DNA of 64,000 nt from Massilia arenae (GCF_008014745.1 NZ_VPFD01000010.1:62001-126000), one strand, 5' to 3'; shown: positions 8,126 through 17,899, counted from the stretch's first letter. The notes: generated by a model from the sequence alone, not told the origin. Program-made: numbers and translations.

Positions 8126-9058
8126 ATGGCTGACGACAACGCGCGGCCCATCGTCGTCAAGCGCATCAAGAAGGTGGCCGGCGGCCACCACGGCGGCGCC
8201 TGGAAGATCGCCTACGCCGACTTCGTGACCGCGATGATGGCGTTCTTCCTGCTCATGTGGCTGCTGGGCTCGACCGCCAAGGGCGACCTGGTCGGCATTT
8301 CGGAATACTTCAAGACGCCGCTGAAGGTGGCGATGGCGGGCGGCTCCGGTTCGGGCGACTCGTCGTCGGTGATCAAGGGCGGCGGCGAAGACCTGACCCG
8401 TACCGCGGGCCAGGTCAAGCGCGGCGATTCGCCGCCCGAGAAGAAGACCTACGACCTGCAGGCGGCCAAGGCCGCGCTGGCGCGCGAAGAAGGACAGCGA
8501 CTGCAAATGCTCAAGTCGCGCCTCGAGGCGGCCATCGAGGTCAACCCGATGCTCAAGAAGTACCAGAACCAGCTGCTGCTCGACATCACCAGCGAAGGCC
8601 TGCGCATCCAGATCGTGGACGAGAAGAACCGCCCGATGTTCGCGCTGGCCAAGGCCGAGTTGCAGCCATATACAAAAGAGATCCTGCACATCATCGGCAT
8701 GGTGCTCAACGAGGTGCCGAACAAGCTCGGCATCTCGGGCCATACCGATTCGACGCCGTACTATAGCGATGCCGGCTACAGCAACTGGGAATTGTCGGCC
8801 GACCGCGCCAACGCCTCGCGCCGCGAGATGGTGCTGGGCGGCCTGCAGGACGACAAGGTGCTGCGCGTGGTGGGCCTGGCCTCGGCCGCCCACCTCGATG
8901 CGAAGGACCCGTTCAACCCGGTCAACCGCCGCATCAGCATCATCGTCATGAACAAGCGCACCGAAGACGCGGTGCGGCGCGACGCAGCGACCTTGGACGT
9001 GCCGGCGGAGGACGCCGAGGCGGCGGCCACCGCCACGCTGGACGCGGTAAAAAGGTAA
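8126..9058 (+). CDS. motB: Flagellar motor stator protein MotB
   Basis: A 310-residue stator subunit that anchors MotA to peptidoglycan. A short basic N-terminus precedes a single membrane helix (YADFVTAMMAFFLLMWLLG). The proton-carrying Asp is residue 32, as in E. coli. The periplasmic OmpA-like domain is at about residues 165-285, with GISGHTDSTPY and NRRISIIV. The last ~25 residues form an acidic, Ala-rich tail. Confidence 0.96.
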   Translation: MADDNARPIVVKRIKKVAGGHHGGAWKIAYADFVTAMMAFFLLMWLLGSTAKGDLVGISEYFKTPLKVAMAGGSGSGDSSSVIKGGGEDLTRTAGQVKRGDSPPEKKTYDLQAAKAALAREEGQRLQMLKSRLEAAIEVNPMLKKYQNQLLLDITSEGLRIQIVDEKNRPMFALAKAELQPYTKEILHIIGMVLNEVPNKLGISGHTDSTPYYSDAGYSNWELSADRANASRREMVLGGLQDDKVLRVVGLASAAHLDAKDPFNPVNRRISIIVMNKRTEDAVRRDAATLDVPAEDAEAAATATLDAVKR

Positions 9059-9096
9059 CAGTGAAAAGCAGGCCCGGCAGGACTGGAGAGAGTGAA

Positions 9097-9645
9097 ATGA
9101 CAAGAAAAAAAATATTGGGATCGCATGTGAAGCGCCTGCTGTCGGGCGTGTCCATGCACGGGCGGCGCCACCTGACCGAAGTCGAGACCGATCTGCTGCA
9201 GACCGAACTGCTGCTGGAAGAGGCGATCGACAAGCTCACCGCCAGTTTCATGGCGGTGCACACGGCCGTCGGGGCGCGCCAGGAAGCGATCGAGCGGCTG
9301 CTGGAGGGCGGCGCACCGACGCCGGAAGACCGGATTCTGCTGTCGTCGATGTCGGGCGAGGTGGGCACGCACGTGAACACGGCGATCACCAGCATGCAGT
9401 TCCAGGACATGACGGCGCAACTGATTGAACGTACACTGCGACGCGTGGCAGGCTTGCGCGACTTTCTGGGCACGCTCAGCGAGCATGGCGCCGATATCGC
9501 GCCCGAGACCGACAGCGACGAGATCGTCGAGCGGCTCGGCAAGGTCAGCATGGCGCTGGCGATCCAGTCGCTCGAACTGCGCAGCATGCTGCGCCGCTCG
9601 GTCGAGCAGAAACACCTGGAAAGCGGCGACGTCGAGCTGTTCTGA
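9097..9645 (+). CDS. CheZ-like chemotaxis-associated protein
   Basis: A 182-residue, mostly helical protein from the ATG at 9097, preceded by GGAGAG. A GTG frame extending to 9061 exists but lacks a ribosome site. The stretch MQFQDMTAQLIERTL resembles the CheZ core DFQDLTGQVIGRI seen in the true CheZ of this operon (16008-16652), including the Gln proposed to attack phospho-CheY. The rest is shorter than CheZ and lacks an obvious C-terminal CheY-binding peptide. It lies between motB and a CheY-type regulator. Either a second phosphatase or a related binding protein. Confidence 0.65.
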   Translation: MTRKKILGSHVKRLLSGVSMHGRRHLTEVETDLLQTELLLEEAIDKLTASFMAVHTAVGARQEAIERLLEGGAPTPEDRILLSSMSGEVGTHVNTAITSMQFQDMTAQLIERTLRRVAGLRDFLGTLSEHGADIAPETDSDEIVERLGKVSMALAIQSLELRSMLRRSVEQKHLESGDVELF

Positions 9646-9719
9646 GCTTTGCTCCGGGCGCATCAACCGAACAATTCAACCGGCGCGAAGCCGGATACAA
9701 AATAGCAGGAGCAAAAAGA

Positions 9720-10085
9720 ATGGCAAAAACGATTCTCGCGGTCGACGATTCCAGTTCGCTGCGCCAGATGGTGGCGTTCAGCCTGAAGGCGGCTGGCTAC
9801 AACGTAGTGGAGGCCGTGGACGGCCAGGACGGCCTGGACAAGGCGAAGCTGCAGAATGTCGACCTGGTGCTGACCGACCAGAACATGCCGAAAATGGACG
9901 GCCTGCAGCTGATCAAGACCCTGCGCACGCTGCCGGGCTACGCCAAGACCCCGATCCTGATGCTCACCACCGAGTCGTCGGACGAGATGAAGAACAAAGG
10001 CCGCGCCGCCGGCGCCAACGGCTGGCTGGTCAAGCCCTTCGATCCGCAGCGCCTGATCGAGGTGGTCAAAAAAGTGATCGGCTGA
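9720..10085 (+). CDS. CheY-type single-domain response regulator
   Basis: A 121-residue receiver domain with no output domain. Visible active-site residues are the acidic pair Asp9-Asp10, phospho-acceptor Asp53 in LTDQNMPKMDG, Thr in MLTTES and Lys in WLVKPFD. It is the first of two CheY-like proteins in the operon, about 75 nt downstream of the CheZ-like gene and about 50 nt upstream of cheA. Being next to cheA, it may be a phosphate sink or a second motor-binding CheY. Confidence 0.93.
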   Translation: MAKTILAVDDSSSLRQMVAFSLKAAGYNVVEAVDGQDGLDKAKLQNVDLVLTDQNMPKMDGLQLIKTLRTLPGYAKTPILMLTTESSDEMKNKGRAAGANGWLVKPFDPQRLIEVVKKVIG

Positions 10086-10133
10086 CGCCATGCGCCACGC
10101 CCTGACCCTGCTTTCATTCGAGCGGACAGCCTC

Positions 10134-12311
10134 ATGACCATCGACATCAGCCAGTTCTACCAGGTCTTTTTCGACGAAGCAGAGGAACTGCTCGCCGAAA
10201 TGGAACGCCTGCTGCTGGGCGTCGACGTCGCCGCGCCCGATGCCGAAGACCTGAACGCGATCTTCCGCACCGCCCACTCGGTCAAGGGCGGCGCATCGAC
10301 CTTCGGCCTGACCGATATGTGCGACGTGACCCACGTGCTGGAGTCGCTGCTGGACCGCATCCGCAAGGGCGAGATGGCGCTGACCTCGAACCACGTGGAC
10401 GCCTTCCTGGCGGCCAAGGACGGGCTCAAGATGCAGCTCGACGGCCACCGCCATGGCGCGACCGTGGACAATGAAGCGATCGCCAACGTGCGCATGGCCC
10501 TGCATGACCTGGCCGAAGGCCTGGTGCCGGCCGCGCCGGTGGTGGCGCCGTCCTACCTGACGGCACAGGCGCGCACCGAACACTCTACCGAAGGCGCGCA
10601 CCGCTACAAGATCGAGCTGCCCGAAGTCGCCCAGCGCGACATCAACGCCCTGGTCGACGAACTGGGGCTGATGGGCCGCGTCTCGGTGGCGCCGCTCGAG
10701 GGCGGGCGCACGGCGCTGGTCATCACCACCCACGAGAGCCTGGACGACATCATCGCGATCTGCTCCTTCGTGCTCGACCCGGACGACCTGAGGATATTCG
10801 AGGCGCCGGCGCTCACGCCCGAGCAGCGCGCGATCGAGGCGGCCGAGCGCAAGCGCATCGAGGATGCGCAGGGCTACGGTTTCTTCGGCCCCGACGACGA
10901 CGACGCACCTGCCGGCGGCGAGCTGTCGGACGACGATCTCGGTTACGGTTTCTTCCAGCCGATCGAGCAGATCCGCGCCGCGGCCGGCATCGTGGCCGCC
11001 CCGCCGGAACCCGTGGCCGCCAGCATCTCGGCGCAGGCACAAAACATGGTCGAGCACCTGGCCGAACTGAGCGCGGAAAAGAAAGCCGCCAAGAAGGACG
11101 ACAAGAATGAGTCGTCGTCGATCCGGGTCTCGGTCGAGAAGGTCGACCAGCTGATCAACCTGATCGGCGAACTGGTGATCACCAATGCCATGCTCGAGCA
11201 GCGCAGCACTGTGCTCGACCCGATCCTGCACGAACGCCTGCTGTCGTCGGTGAGCCAGCTGGGCCGCAACACGCGCGAGCTGCAAGAGGCCGTGATGTCG
11301 ATCCGCATGATGCCGATGGACTTCGTGTTCTCGCGCTTCCCGCGCATGGTGCGCGACCTGGCCGGCAAACTCGGCAAGAAGGTCGACTTCATCACCCACG
11401 GCGCCGCCACCGAACTCGATAAAGGCCTGATCGAGCGCATCGTCGATCCGCTGACGCACCTGGTGCGCAATTCGATCGACCACGGCGTCGAGATGCCGGC
11501 CGCGCGCGTCGCGGCGGGCAAGTCGGAAGCAGGGCGCCTGTTCCTGTCGGCTGGCCACCAGGGCGGCCACATCGTGATCGAAGTGGCGGACGATGGCGGC
11601 GGCCTGAATCGCGAGAAGATCCTGGCCAAGGCGGCCTCCAATGGCCTGGCGGTCTCTGACACCATGAGCGATGCGGAAGTCTGGCAGCTGATCTTCGCGC
11701 CGGGCTTCTCGACCGCCGAAGTGGTCACCGACGTCTCCGGCCGCGGGGTCGGCATGGACGTCGTCAAGCGTAACATCACCGCCATGGGCGGCACCGTCGA
11801 CATCCGTTCGGCGGCCGGCTTCGGCACCACGATCTCGATCTCGCTGCCCCTGACCCTGGCGATCCTGGACGGCATGTCGATCAGGAGCGGCGAAGAAGTC
11901 TATATCCTGCCGCTGTCCTTCGTGGTCGAGTCGCTGCAGCCGGCGCCCGAGGACGTACGCGATATCGCCGGACGCGGGCGCGTGCTGAAGGTGCGCGGCG
12001 AATACCTGCCCCTGATCCCGCTGCACCAGATGTTCGACATCGAGCCGCGCCACCGCGAGCCGAGCGAGGGCATCGTCGTCATCCTCGAGACCGAGGGCAA
12101 GAAGGCGGCGCTGTTCGTGGACGAGCTGGTGGGCCAGCAGCAGGTGGTGGTCAAGAACCTGGAAGCGAATTACCGCAAAGTGGCCGGGATCTCCGGCGCA
12201 ACCATCATGGGCGACGGCGGCGTCGCCCTGATCCTCGACGTGGCGGCGCTGGTGCGCTCGTCGCGTCAGTTGGCCGACGATCCCGTCGTTCCATCAATTT
12301 TTACTCAATAA
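10134..12311 (+). CDS. cheA: Chemotaxis histidine kinase CheA
   Basis: A 725-residue cytosolic kinase. The N-terminal Hpt domain carries the phosphorylated His48 in RTAHSVKGGA. A linker follows with two GYGFF motifs set in an acidic stretch (about residues 245-282), common in betaproteobacterial CheA. The dimerisation helices start near KVDQLINLIGELVI. The ATPase domain has the N-box HLVRNSIDHGVEMP and the glycine boxes DDGGGL and GRGVGMDVV. A CheW-like regulatory domain closes the protein. All catalytic boxes look intact. Confidence 0.97.
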   Translation: MTIDISQFYQVFFDEAEELLAEMERLLLGVDVAAPDAEDLNAIFRTAHSVKGGASTFGLTDMCDVTHVLESLLDRIRKGEMALTSNHVDAFLAAKDGLKMQLDGHRHGATVDNEAIANVRMALHDLAEGLVPAAPVVAPSYLTAQARTEHSTEGAHRYKIELPEVAQRDINALVDELGLMGRVSVAPLEGGRTALVITTHESLDDIIAICSFVLDPDDLRIFEAPALTPEQRAIEAAERKRIEDAQGYGFFGPDDDDAPAGGELSDDDLGYGFFQPIEQIRAAAGIVAAPPEPVAASISAQAQNMVEHLAELSAEKKAAKKDDKNESSSIRVSVEKVDQLINLIGELVITNAMLEQRSTVLDPILHERLLSSVSQLGRNTRELQEAVMSIRMMPMDFVFSRFPRMVRDLAGKLGKKVDFITHGAATELDKGLIERIVDPLTHLVRNSIDHGVEMPAARVAAGKSEAGRLFLSAGHQGGHIVIEVADDGGGLNREKILAKAASNGLAVSDTMSDAEVWQLIFAPGFSTAEVVTDVSGRGVGMDVVKRNITAMGGTVDIRSAAGFGTTISISLPLTLAILDGMSIRSGEEVYILPLSFVVESLQPAPEDVRDIAGRGRVLKVRGEYLPLIPLHQMFDIEPRHREPSEGIVVILETEGKKAALFVDELVGQQQVVVKNLEANYRKVAGISGATIMGDGGVALILDVAALVRSSRQLADDPVVPSIFTQ

Positions 12312-12323
12312 GAAGGAAATCCC

Positions 12324-12827
12324 ATGTCCAACCTGGCAAACACCACCTCGGCTGACGGGACCGCGAACGACGGCGCCGGCAACGAATTCCTGGCCTTTAC
12401 CCTCGGCTCGGAAGAATACGGCATCGACATCCTGAAAGTGCAGGAAATCCGCGGCTACGAAGCGGTGACCCGCATCGCCAACGCACCCGAATTCATCAAG
12501 GGTGTGATCAACCTGCGTGGCATCATCATCCCGGTGGTCGACATGCGCATCAAGTTCAACCTGGGCACCCCGGTGTACGACCAGTTCACCGTCGTGATCA
12601 TCCTGAACATCGGTGGCCGCATCATGGGCATGGTGGTCGACAGCGTGTCCGACGTCACCACCCTGACGCCGGACCAGATCAAGCCGGCGCCAGAGATGGG
12701 TACCGCCTTCAATTCCGACTACATGATCGGCCTGGGCACGGTCGACGAGCGCATGCTGATCCTGGTCGACATCGACAAGCTGATGTCCTCGGGCGAGATG
12801 GGCCTGATCGACAAACTGGCCGCATAA
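12324..12827 (+). CDS. cheW: Chemotaxis coupling protein CheW
   Basis: A 167-residue SH3-like adaptor that links receptors to CheA. It shows the CheW blocks FLAFTLGSEEYGIDILKVQEI, the receptor-facing NLRGIIIPVVDMR and GMVVDSVSDV. An AAGGAAAT ribosome site precedes the ATG at 12324, 12 nt after cheA. No methyl-accepting receptor gene lies in this operon, so the receptors it couples are elsewhere. Confidence 0.97.
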   Translation: MSNLANTTSADGTANDGAGNEFLAFTLGSEEYGIDILKVQEIRGYEAVTRIANAPEFIKGVINLRGIIIPVVDMRIKFNLGTPVYDQFTVVIILNIGGRIMGMVVDSVSDVTTLTPDQIKPAPEMGTAFNSDYMIGLGTVDERMLILVDIDKLMSSGEMGLIDKLAA

Positions 12828-12905
12828 TAAGCAGCGGCACGCAGCATCCACATCGGACCGCGCCAATCGTGGCGCGGACCAACCAGCATTCAGAAGGCAA
12901 GACAC

Positions 12906-13760
12906 GTGCCGCAGCAGAAAACAGAGACGGTCAAGGAATTCGATTTCACGCGCCGTGACTTCGAACGGGTACGCGCGCTGATCCACCAGCGCGCCGGCAT
13001 TTCGCTGGCCGACAGCAAGCAGGAAATGGTCTACAGCCGCCTGGCGCGGCGCCTGCGCGCGACCGGCATCCAGTCGTTCGCCACCTACCTGGACGACCTG
13101 GAAGCGGGACGCATGGACCGCGAGTGGGAGTCGTTCACCAATGCGCTGACGACCAACCTGACCTCGTTCTTCCGCGAGGCGCATCACTTCCCGCTGCTGC
13201 TCGAGCATCTGACCGCGGTACGCAAGAAGGACACCCGTCCGCTCACGATCTGGTGCTCGGCGGCGTCGACCGGCGAAGAGCCATATTCCATCGCGATGAC
13301 GGCCTGCGAGGCTTTCAATACGCTCACGCCGCCGGTGCAGATCGTCGCCACCGACATCGACACCAATGTGCTGACCACGGCCTCGAATGGCGTGTACCCG
13401 ATGGAGCGGCTCGACAAGACGTCGCCGGAGCGCCTGCGCCGCTTCTTCCTGAAAGGGAAGGGCGCCCACGAAGGCATGGCGCGGGTGCGCCCCGAGCTGC
13501 GCAATCTCGTCACCTTCAAGCAACTGAACCTGCTGGCCGACGGCTGGCCGCTGGAAGGGCAGTTCGACGCCATCTTTTGCCGCAACGTGATGATTTATTT
13601 CGACAAGCCGACCCAGCGCAAGATCCTGAGCCGCTTCGTGCCGCTGATGAAGCCGCACGCGCTGCTGTTCGCCGGCCACTCCGAGAACTTCCTGTACGTG
13701 TCGGATGCGCTGCGCCTGCGCGGCAAGACGGTGTACGAACTCGATGGACGCAGTGCCTAA
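12906..13760 (+). CDS. cheR: Chemotaxis protein methyltransferase CheR
   Basis: A 284-residue enzyme that methylates receptor glutamates with SAM. The N-terminal helical domain (residues ~10-75) precedes the SAM-binding domain with SAASTGEEPYSIAM, VATDIDTNVL and FCRNVMIYFDKPTQ. The C-terminus SENFLYVSDALRLRGKTVYE is typical. The start is a GTG at 12906 with a GAAGG site upstream; a downstream ATG would cut the domain. It lies between cheW and cheD. Confidence 0.96.
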   Translation: MPQQKTETVKEFDFTRRDFERVRALIHQRAGISLADSKQEMVYSRLARRLRATGIQSFATYLDDLEAGRMDREWESFTNALTTNLTSFFREAHHFPLLLEHLTAVRKKDTRPLTIWCSAASTGEEPYSIAMTACEAFNTLTPPVQIVATDIDTNVLTTASNGVYPMERLDKTSPERLRRFFLKGKGAHEGMARVRPELRNLVTFKQLNLLADGWPLEGQFDAIFCRNVMIYFDKPTQRKILSRFVPLMKPHALLFAGHSENFLYVSDALRLRGKTVYELDGRSA

Positions 13761-13775
13761 GGGCGTGAGACGACC

Positions 13776-14375
13776 ATGAACAACCAGTTCGCCACCAACC
13801 TCTATCACGACCGCACCTTCAATGTCGACGCGGCCAAGATCCTGCCGGGCGAGTACTTCTATACCAATAAGGACATGCTGATCGCGACCGTGCTCGGCTC
13901 GTGCGTCTCAGCCTGCATCCGCGACCGCCTTACCGGCCTGGGCGGCATGAACCACTTCATGCTGCCCGATGGCGGGGCGGACGCCGGCAGCAATCCGGTC
14001 TCGGCCTCGATGCGCTACGGCTCGTTTGCGATGGAGATCCTGATCAATGACCTGCTCAAGGCCGGGGCCCGCCGCGAACACCTGGAAGCGAAAGTGTTCG
14101 GCGGCGGCGCCGTGCTGCGCGGCTTTACCGCGATGAACGTCGGCGAGCGTAACGCCGCCTTCGTGATGCAGTTCCTTAAGACCGAACGCATCCCGGTGCT
14201 GGCCGAAGACCTGAACGACATCTATCCGCGCAAGGTGTTTTTCTTCCCGCGCACGGGCAAGGTGCTGGTCAAGAAACTGATGCAAACCCAGAACGATACG
14301 CTGGCGAAGCGCGAGCTCGACTACGCCAAGCGACTCAAGGTCGAACCCGTCGGTGGCGCCATCGACCTGTTCTGA
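13776..14375 (+). CDS. cheD: Chemoreceptor glutamine deamidase CheD
   Basis: A 199-residue enzyme that deamidates receptor glutamines. The catalytic Cys sits in ATVLGSCVSACI and the catalytic His in GGMNHFMLP. The FGGGAVLRGF block and the NVGERNAAFV stretch are also family features. The gene starts 15 nt after cheR and is followed by cheB after 26 nt, the common betaproteobacterial order cheR-cheD-cheB. Confidence 0.96.
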   Translation: MNNQFATNLYHDRTFNVDAAKILPGEYFYTNKDMLIATVLGSCVSACIRDRLTGLGGMNHFMLPDGGADAGSNPVSASMRYGSFAMEILINDLLKAGARREHLEAKVFGGGAVLRGFTAMNVGERNAAFVMQFLKTERIPVLAEDLNDIYPRKVFFFPRTGKVLVKKLMQTQNDTLAKRELDYAKRLKVEPVGGAIDLF

Positions 14376-14401
14376 CCTGATGCGAACTGAAAGGGATACA
14401 C

Positions 14402-15466
14402 ATGAAGACCAAGGTGCTGATCGTCGACGACTCCGCGCTGATCCGCAGCGTGATGAGCGAGATCGTCAATTCCCAGCCCGACCTCGAAGTGGTCGCCACC
14501 GCGCCCGATCCGCTGGTCGCGCGCGAGCTGATTAAAAAGCATAATCCCGATGTCTTGACCCTGGACGTCGAGATGCCCAAGATGGACGGCCTCGATTTCC
14601 TGGAAAAGCTGATGCGCCTGCGCCCGATGCCGGTGCTGATGGTGTCGTCGCTGACCGAGCGCGGCTCGGAAATCACGATGCGCGCGCTCGAACTGGGTGC
14701 GGTAGACTTCGTGACCAAGCCGAAGATCTCGATCCAGACCGGCATGCGCGAGTATGCCGACATGATCGCCGACAAGATCCGCGCCGCCGCGCGCGCCCGC
14801 ATTGCGCCGCGTTCGCGCACGCCGCAGGCCGCCAGCGCGCCGCTGTCGGCCTTGAGGAGCCCCCTGATTTCTTCTGAAAAACTGATCATCATCGGGGCCT
14901 CGACCGGCGGCACCGAAGCGATCCGCGAATTCCTGATGCAGATGCCGTCCGACTGCCCGGGCATCCTGATCGCCCAGCACATGCCGGAGGGGTTTACGAG
15001 TTCCTTCGCCAAGCGCCTGGATTCGCTGTGCAAGATCAGCGTGGTCGAGTCCGCCGGCAACGAGCGGGTGCTGCCAGGCCACGCCTATATCGCGCCGGGC
15101 CACTCGCACCTGCTGCTGACGCGCTCGGGGGCCAACTACATGACCCGTATCGAGCAGAGTCCTCCGGTCAACCGCCACCGTCCCTCGGTCGACGTGCTGT
15201 TCCGCTCCGCCGCGCAGGCGGCCGGTAAAAACGCCGTTGGTGTTATCCTGACCGGCATGGGCAAGGACGGCGCGGCCGGCATGCTCGAGATGCGCCAGGC
15301 CGGCGCCCACAACTTCGCGCAGGACGAAGCCAGCTGCGTCGTGTTCGGCATGCCGCGCGAAGCGATCGCGCTGGGCGCCGCCCACGACGTCGGCCCCTTG
15401 CAGGCATTGCCGCGCATGGTGCTCGAACATCTGGCGGCGCAGGGCGGCCGGGCGTTGCGTGTTTGA
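14402..15466 (+). CDS. cheB: Chemotaxis protein-glutamate methylesterase CheB
   Basis: A 354-residue response regulator. The receiver domain (1-~125) has Asp9-Asp10 and phospho-acceptor Asp55 in [12 protein letters not shown]. The methylesterase domain (~165-350) carries the Ser in [10 protein letters not shown], the His in [10 protein letters not shown] and the Asp in [11 protein letters not shown]. It removes receptor methyl groups when phosphorylated by CheA. A 141-nt gap follows before cheY, the largest within the che block, and may contain a separate promoter. Confidence 0.97.
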   Translation: MKTKVLIVDDSALIRSVMSEIVNSQPDLEVVATAPDPLVARELIKKHNPDVLTLDVEMPKMDGLDFLEKLMRLRPMPVLMVSSLTERGSEITMRALELGAVDFVTKPKISIQTGMREYADMIADKIRAAARARIAPRSRTPQAASAPLSALRSPLISSEKLIIIGASTGGTEAIREFLMQMPSDCPGILIAQHMPEGFTSSFAKRLDSLCKISVVESAGNERVLPGHAYIAPGHSHLLLTRSGANYMTRIEQSPPVNRHRPSVDVLFRSAAQAAGKNAVGVILTGMGKDGAAGMLEMRQAGAHNFAQDEASCVVFGMPREAIALGAAHDVGPLQALPRMVLEHLAAQGGRALRV

Positions 15467-15607
15467 TCCGAATTAGAGCTGGAGACATGCTTTAGGGGCT
15501 ATTTTATCGCCGTAAGGCAACAAAAATGCTATTCTTGAGCCTGTTATCTCGCCCACCAGGGCAGCTCACCCAACAAACCACAGTATAAGATTCAAACGGA
15601 GTTATTC

Positions 15608-16006
15608 ATGGCTGATCCAAAGATGCGTTTCCTGGTTGTTGACGATTTCTCGACGATGCGCCGCATCGTGCGAAATCTGTTGAAAGAACTGGGTTATGCC
15701 AACGTCGACGAGGCAGAAGACGGCGTGATGGCGCTGGCCAAGCTGCGCAGCGAATCGTTCGACTTCGTGGTGTCGGACTGGAACATGCCGAATATGGACG
15801 GCCTGACCATGCTGCAAAACATCCGTGCCGATCCCGCGCTGGCCAAGCTGCCGGTGCTGATGGTGACCGCGGAAGCGAAGAAAGAAAACATCATCGCCGC
15901 CGCCCAGGCCGGCGCCAGCGGCTACGTGGTCAAGCCGTTCACGGCCGCGACCCTCGACGAGAAGCTGAACAAGATCTTCGAGAAACTGGATAAAGCCGGA
16001 GCCTGA
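15608..16006 (+). CDS. cheY: Chemotaxis response regulator CheY
   Basis: A 132-residue receiver protein close to E. coli CheY in numbering and residues: Asp12-Asp13, phospho-acceptor Asp57 in [11 protein letters not shown], Thr in VTAEAKKEN and Lys in YVVKPFT. Phospho-CheY binds the flagellar switch. The ATG at 15608 has GGAGTT upstream. It is followed directly by cheZ (1 nt gap), so kinase target and phosphatase are coupled. Confidence 0.97.
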   Translation: MADPKMRFLVVDDFSTMRRIVRNLLKELGYANVDEAEDGVMALAKLRSESFDFVVSDWNMPNMDGLTMLQNIRADPALAKLPVLMVTAEAKKENIIAAAQAGASGYVVKPFTAATLDEKLNKIFEKLDKAGA

Positions 16007-16007
16007 A

Positions 16008-16652
16008 ATGGGTGAGATGAACTCGGCGCACGAAGCCGGCGCCGCCTCCTCGCATGAGGAGGTGCTCAAGCGGGTCGGCCTGATGACCCGTGCGCTGCAC
16101 GAAAACCTGCGCGGGTTGGGGCTCGACAAGCTGATCGAAAAGGCGGCGAGCGATATCCCCGATGCCCGCGATCGCCTCGATTACGTGGCGCGCCTGTCGG
16201 AACAGGCTGCCAAGAAGGTGCTGGATGCGACCGATGCGGCCAGCCCTCTGCAGGATGCGATCGAAACCCGCTCGGCCGAGCTCACCAAAGGCTGGCAGGC
16301 GCTGCTGGACAAGGGCGCGACCGAGGCCGAGTGGCGCGAGATGGCGCAGCGCACGATTTCCAGCATGAACGAGTCGGCGGCAGGGGCAGTCGCCACCCGC
16401 AGCGAGCTGATGAACATCATGATGGCCCAGGACTTCCAGGACCTGACCGGCCAGGTGATCGGCCGCATCACGGGCATCGCGCAGAACCTCGAGAAACAGC
16501 TGGTGCAGGTGCTGATCGATTTCGCCCCGAGCGAGATCAAGCGCGAGCTGGACAACGGCCTCTTGAACGGCCCGCAAATCAAGCCAACCGGCACCGAAGT
16601 CGTGGCCAACCAGGGCCAGGTCGACGATCTGCTCGACAGTCTCGGTTTCTAA
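16008..16652 (+). CDS. cheZ: Protein phosphatase CheZ
   Basis: A 214-residue helical protein that dephosphorylates phospho-CheY. The catalytic stretch MAQDFQDLTGQVIGRI includes the attacking Gln. The acidic/hydrophobic C-terminal end QVDDLLDSLGF is the typical CheY-binding peptide. These two hallmarks separate it from the shorter CheZ-like protein at 9097-9645. Both coexist in one operon. Confidence 0.96.
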   Translation: MGEMNSAHEAGAASSHEEVLKRVGLMTRALHENLRGLGLDKLIEKAASDIPDARDRLDYVARLSEQAAKKVLDATDAASPLQDAIETRSAELTKGWQALLDKGATEAEWREMAQRTISSMNESAAGAVATRSELMNIMMAQDFQDLTGQVIGRITGIAQNLEKQLVQVLIDFAPSEIKRELDNGLLNGPQIKPTGTEVVANQGQVDDLLDSLGF

Positions 16653-16684
16653 GCCAGCGCCGGGCAACAACCAACGGCGCCACC

Positions 16685-17899
16685 ATGCATCGCACCAACT
16701 TCATCGTCCGCGAACCGCTGCTTGATCCAAAGCAGCGCGTTCTCGGCTATGAGCTGTCGTGGCAGCAGCACGACGGACGCATTCCCACCGACCAGGACCT
16801 GGAAGGGCTGGTCGGTTTCGTCGCCGAGCACGTCAACCATGACGAACATGGCTGGCTGCTGCGCGACAAGATCCTGTTCCTCGACGCGGTGCCTGGCATG
16901 CTGTCGCTCGATGCCCTGCACGCGCTGCCGCCGGAACGCACCGTGCTCACCTTCGACATCCGCCAGCTGACCGACCTCGACGTGCGCTCGGCCGTGCAGG
17001 CCGTGCGCGCGGGCGGCGTCGGCGTGGCGATCCGCGGCTGCGACATCAATCTGCTGGGGCGCAACCTGTCGCCGTATGCCTCCTACCTCGAGGTGCGCTT
17101 CACCGGCGCCAATGTGGCCGACCAGGCCCGCAGCTATGCCGCCGCCAAGCATTCGGCGCTGCGCATGGTGGGGCGGCCGGTGGGCACCTGGGCCGACTTC
17201 GACGCCTGCGCCGCGCTCGGGCTCGATGCCTTCGTCGGCAAGCTGCACCTGACGCCGCGGCCGGGCAATCCGGTCAAGGGCATGAACCCGACCCAGAGCA
17301 TCATCCTGCAACTGATGCAGCTGGTGCAGAACAACGAGGACGTGCCAAAGCTCGAAAGCGTGCTGAAACGCGACCCGGCCCTGACCTATAAGCTGCTGCG
17401 CTACATCAATACCGCAGGCTTCGGCGCCGGGCGCGAAGTGCAGTCGCTGCGCCAGGCGATTTCGCTGCTGGGTTATGCGCCGCTCTACCGCTGGCTGGTG
17501 CTGCTGCTGGCCACGGCCAGCGCGAGCGGCTATTCGCCGGTGCTGATGGAGACCGCCGTGGTGCGCGGCCGCTTGGCCGAGCTGCTGGGGCAAAAATACC
17601 TGGGTAAGAGCGAGGCCGAGAACCTGTTCGTCGCCGGCATGTTCTCGCTGCTCGACCGGCTGCTGGGGCTGAGCATGGAGCAAGTGCTCGAGACCATACA
17701 ACTGCCCGATCAGGTGGTGCAGGCGCTGACGCGGCGCGAAGGGCCGTATGGGCCCTACCTGGCGCTGGCCGAAGCCTGCGAACTCAATTCGAACCTGGTG
17801 GCCTCGCTGGCCGATGCGCTCGCGATCACGCCATCCGAAGTCAACCAGGCTCACCTGTCGGCGCTCGCCTGGGCGCAGAGCGTGGCGGTCGAGGCCTGA
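16685..17899 (+). CDS. EAL-HDOD domain protein with degenerate EAL (YuxH-like)
   Basis: A 404-residue protein from the ATG at 16685. The N-terminal ~190 residues resemble EAL phosphodiesterases but are degenerate. EAL becomes YELSW, and the metal-binding asparagine and DDFG motifs are absent. The C-terminal ~200 residues form an HDOD domain (QLMQLVQNNEDVPKLESVLKRDPALTYKLLRYIN). YuxH-type proteins act as c-di-GMP-related or stress regulators without hydrolase activity. It follows cheZ by 32 nt and probably ends the chemotaxis operon. It may be a c-di-GMP sensor or purely a scaffold. Confidence 0.85.
   Translation: MHRTNFIVREPLLDPKQRVLGYELSWQQHDGRIPTDQDLEGLVGFVAEHVNHDEHGWLLRDKILFLDAVPGMLSLDALHALPPERTVLTFDIRQLTDLDVRSAVQAVRAGGVGVAIRGCDINLLGRNLSPYASYLEVRFTGANVADQARSYAAAKHSALRMVGRPVGTWADFDACAALGLDAFVGKLHLTPRPGNPVKGMNPTQSIILQLMQLVQNNEDVPKLESVLKRDPALTYKLLRYINTAGFGAGREVQSLRQAISLLGYAPLYRWLVLLLATASASGYSPVLMETAVVRGRLAELLGQKYLGKSEAENLFVAGMFSLLDRLLGLSMEQVLETIQLPDQVVQALTRREGPYGPYLALAEACELNSNLVASLADALAITPSEVNQAHLSALAWAQSVAVEA

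Noticed and set aside
9663..12053. Long minus-strand frame opposite cheA
   Set aside because: Antisense shadow of cheA; no domain, no ribosome site, and composition typical of complement frames.
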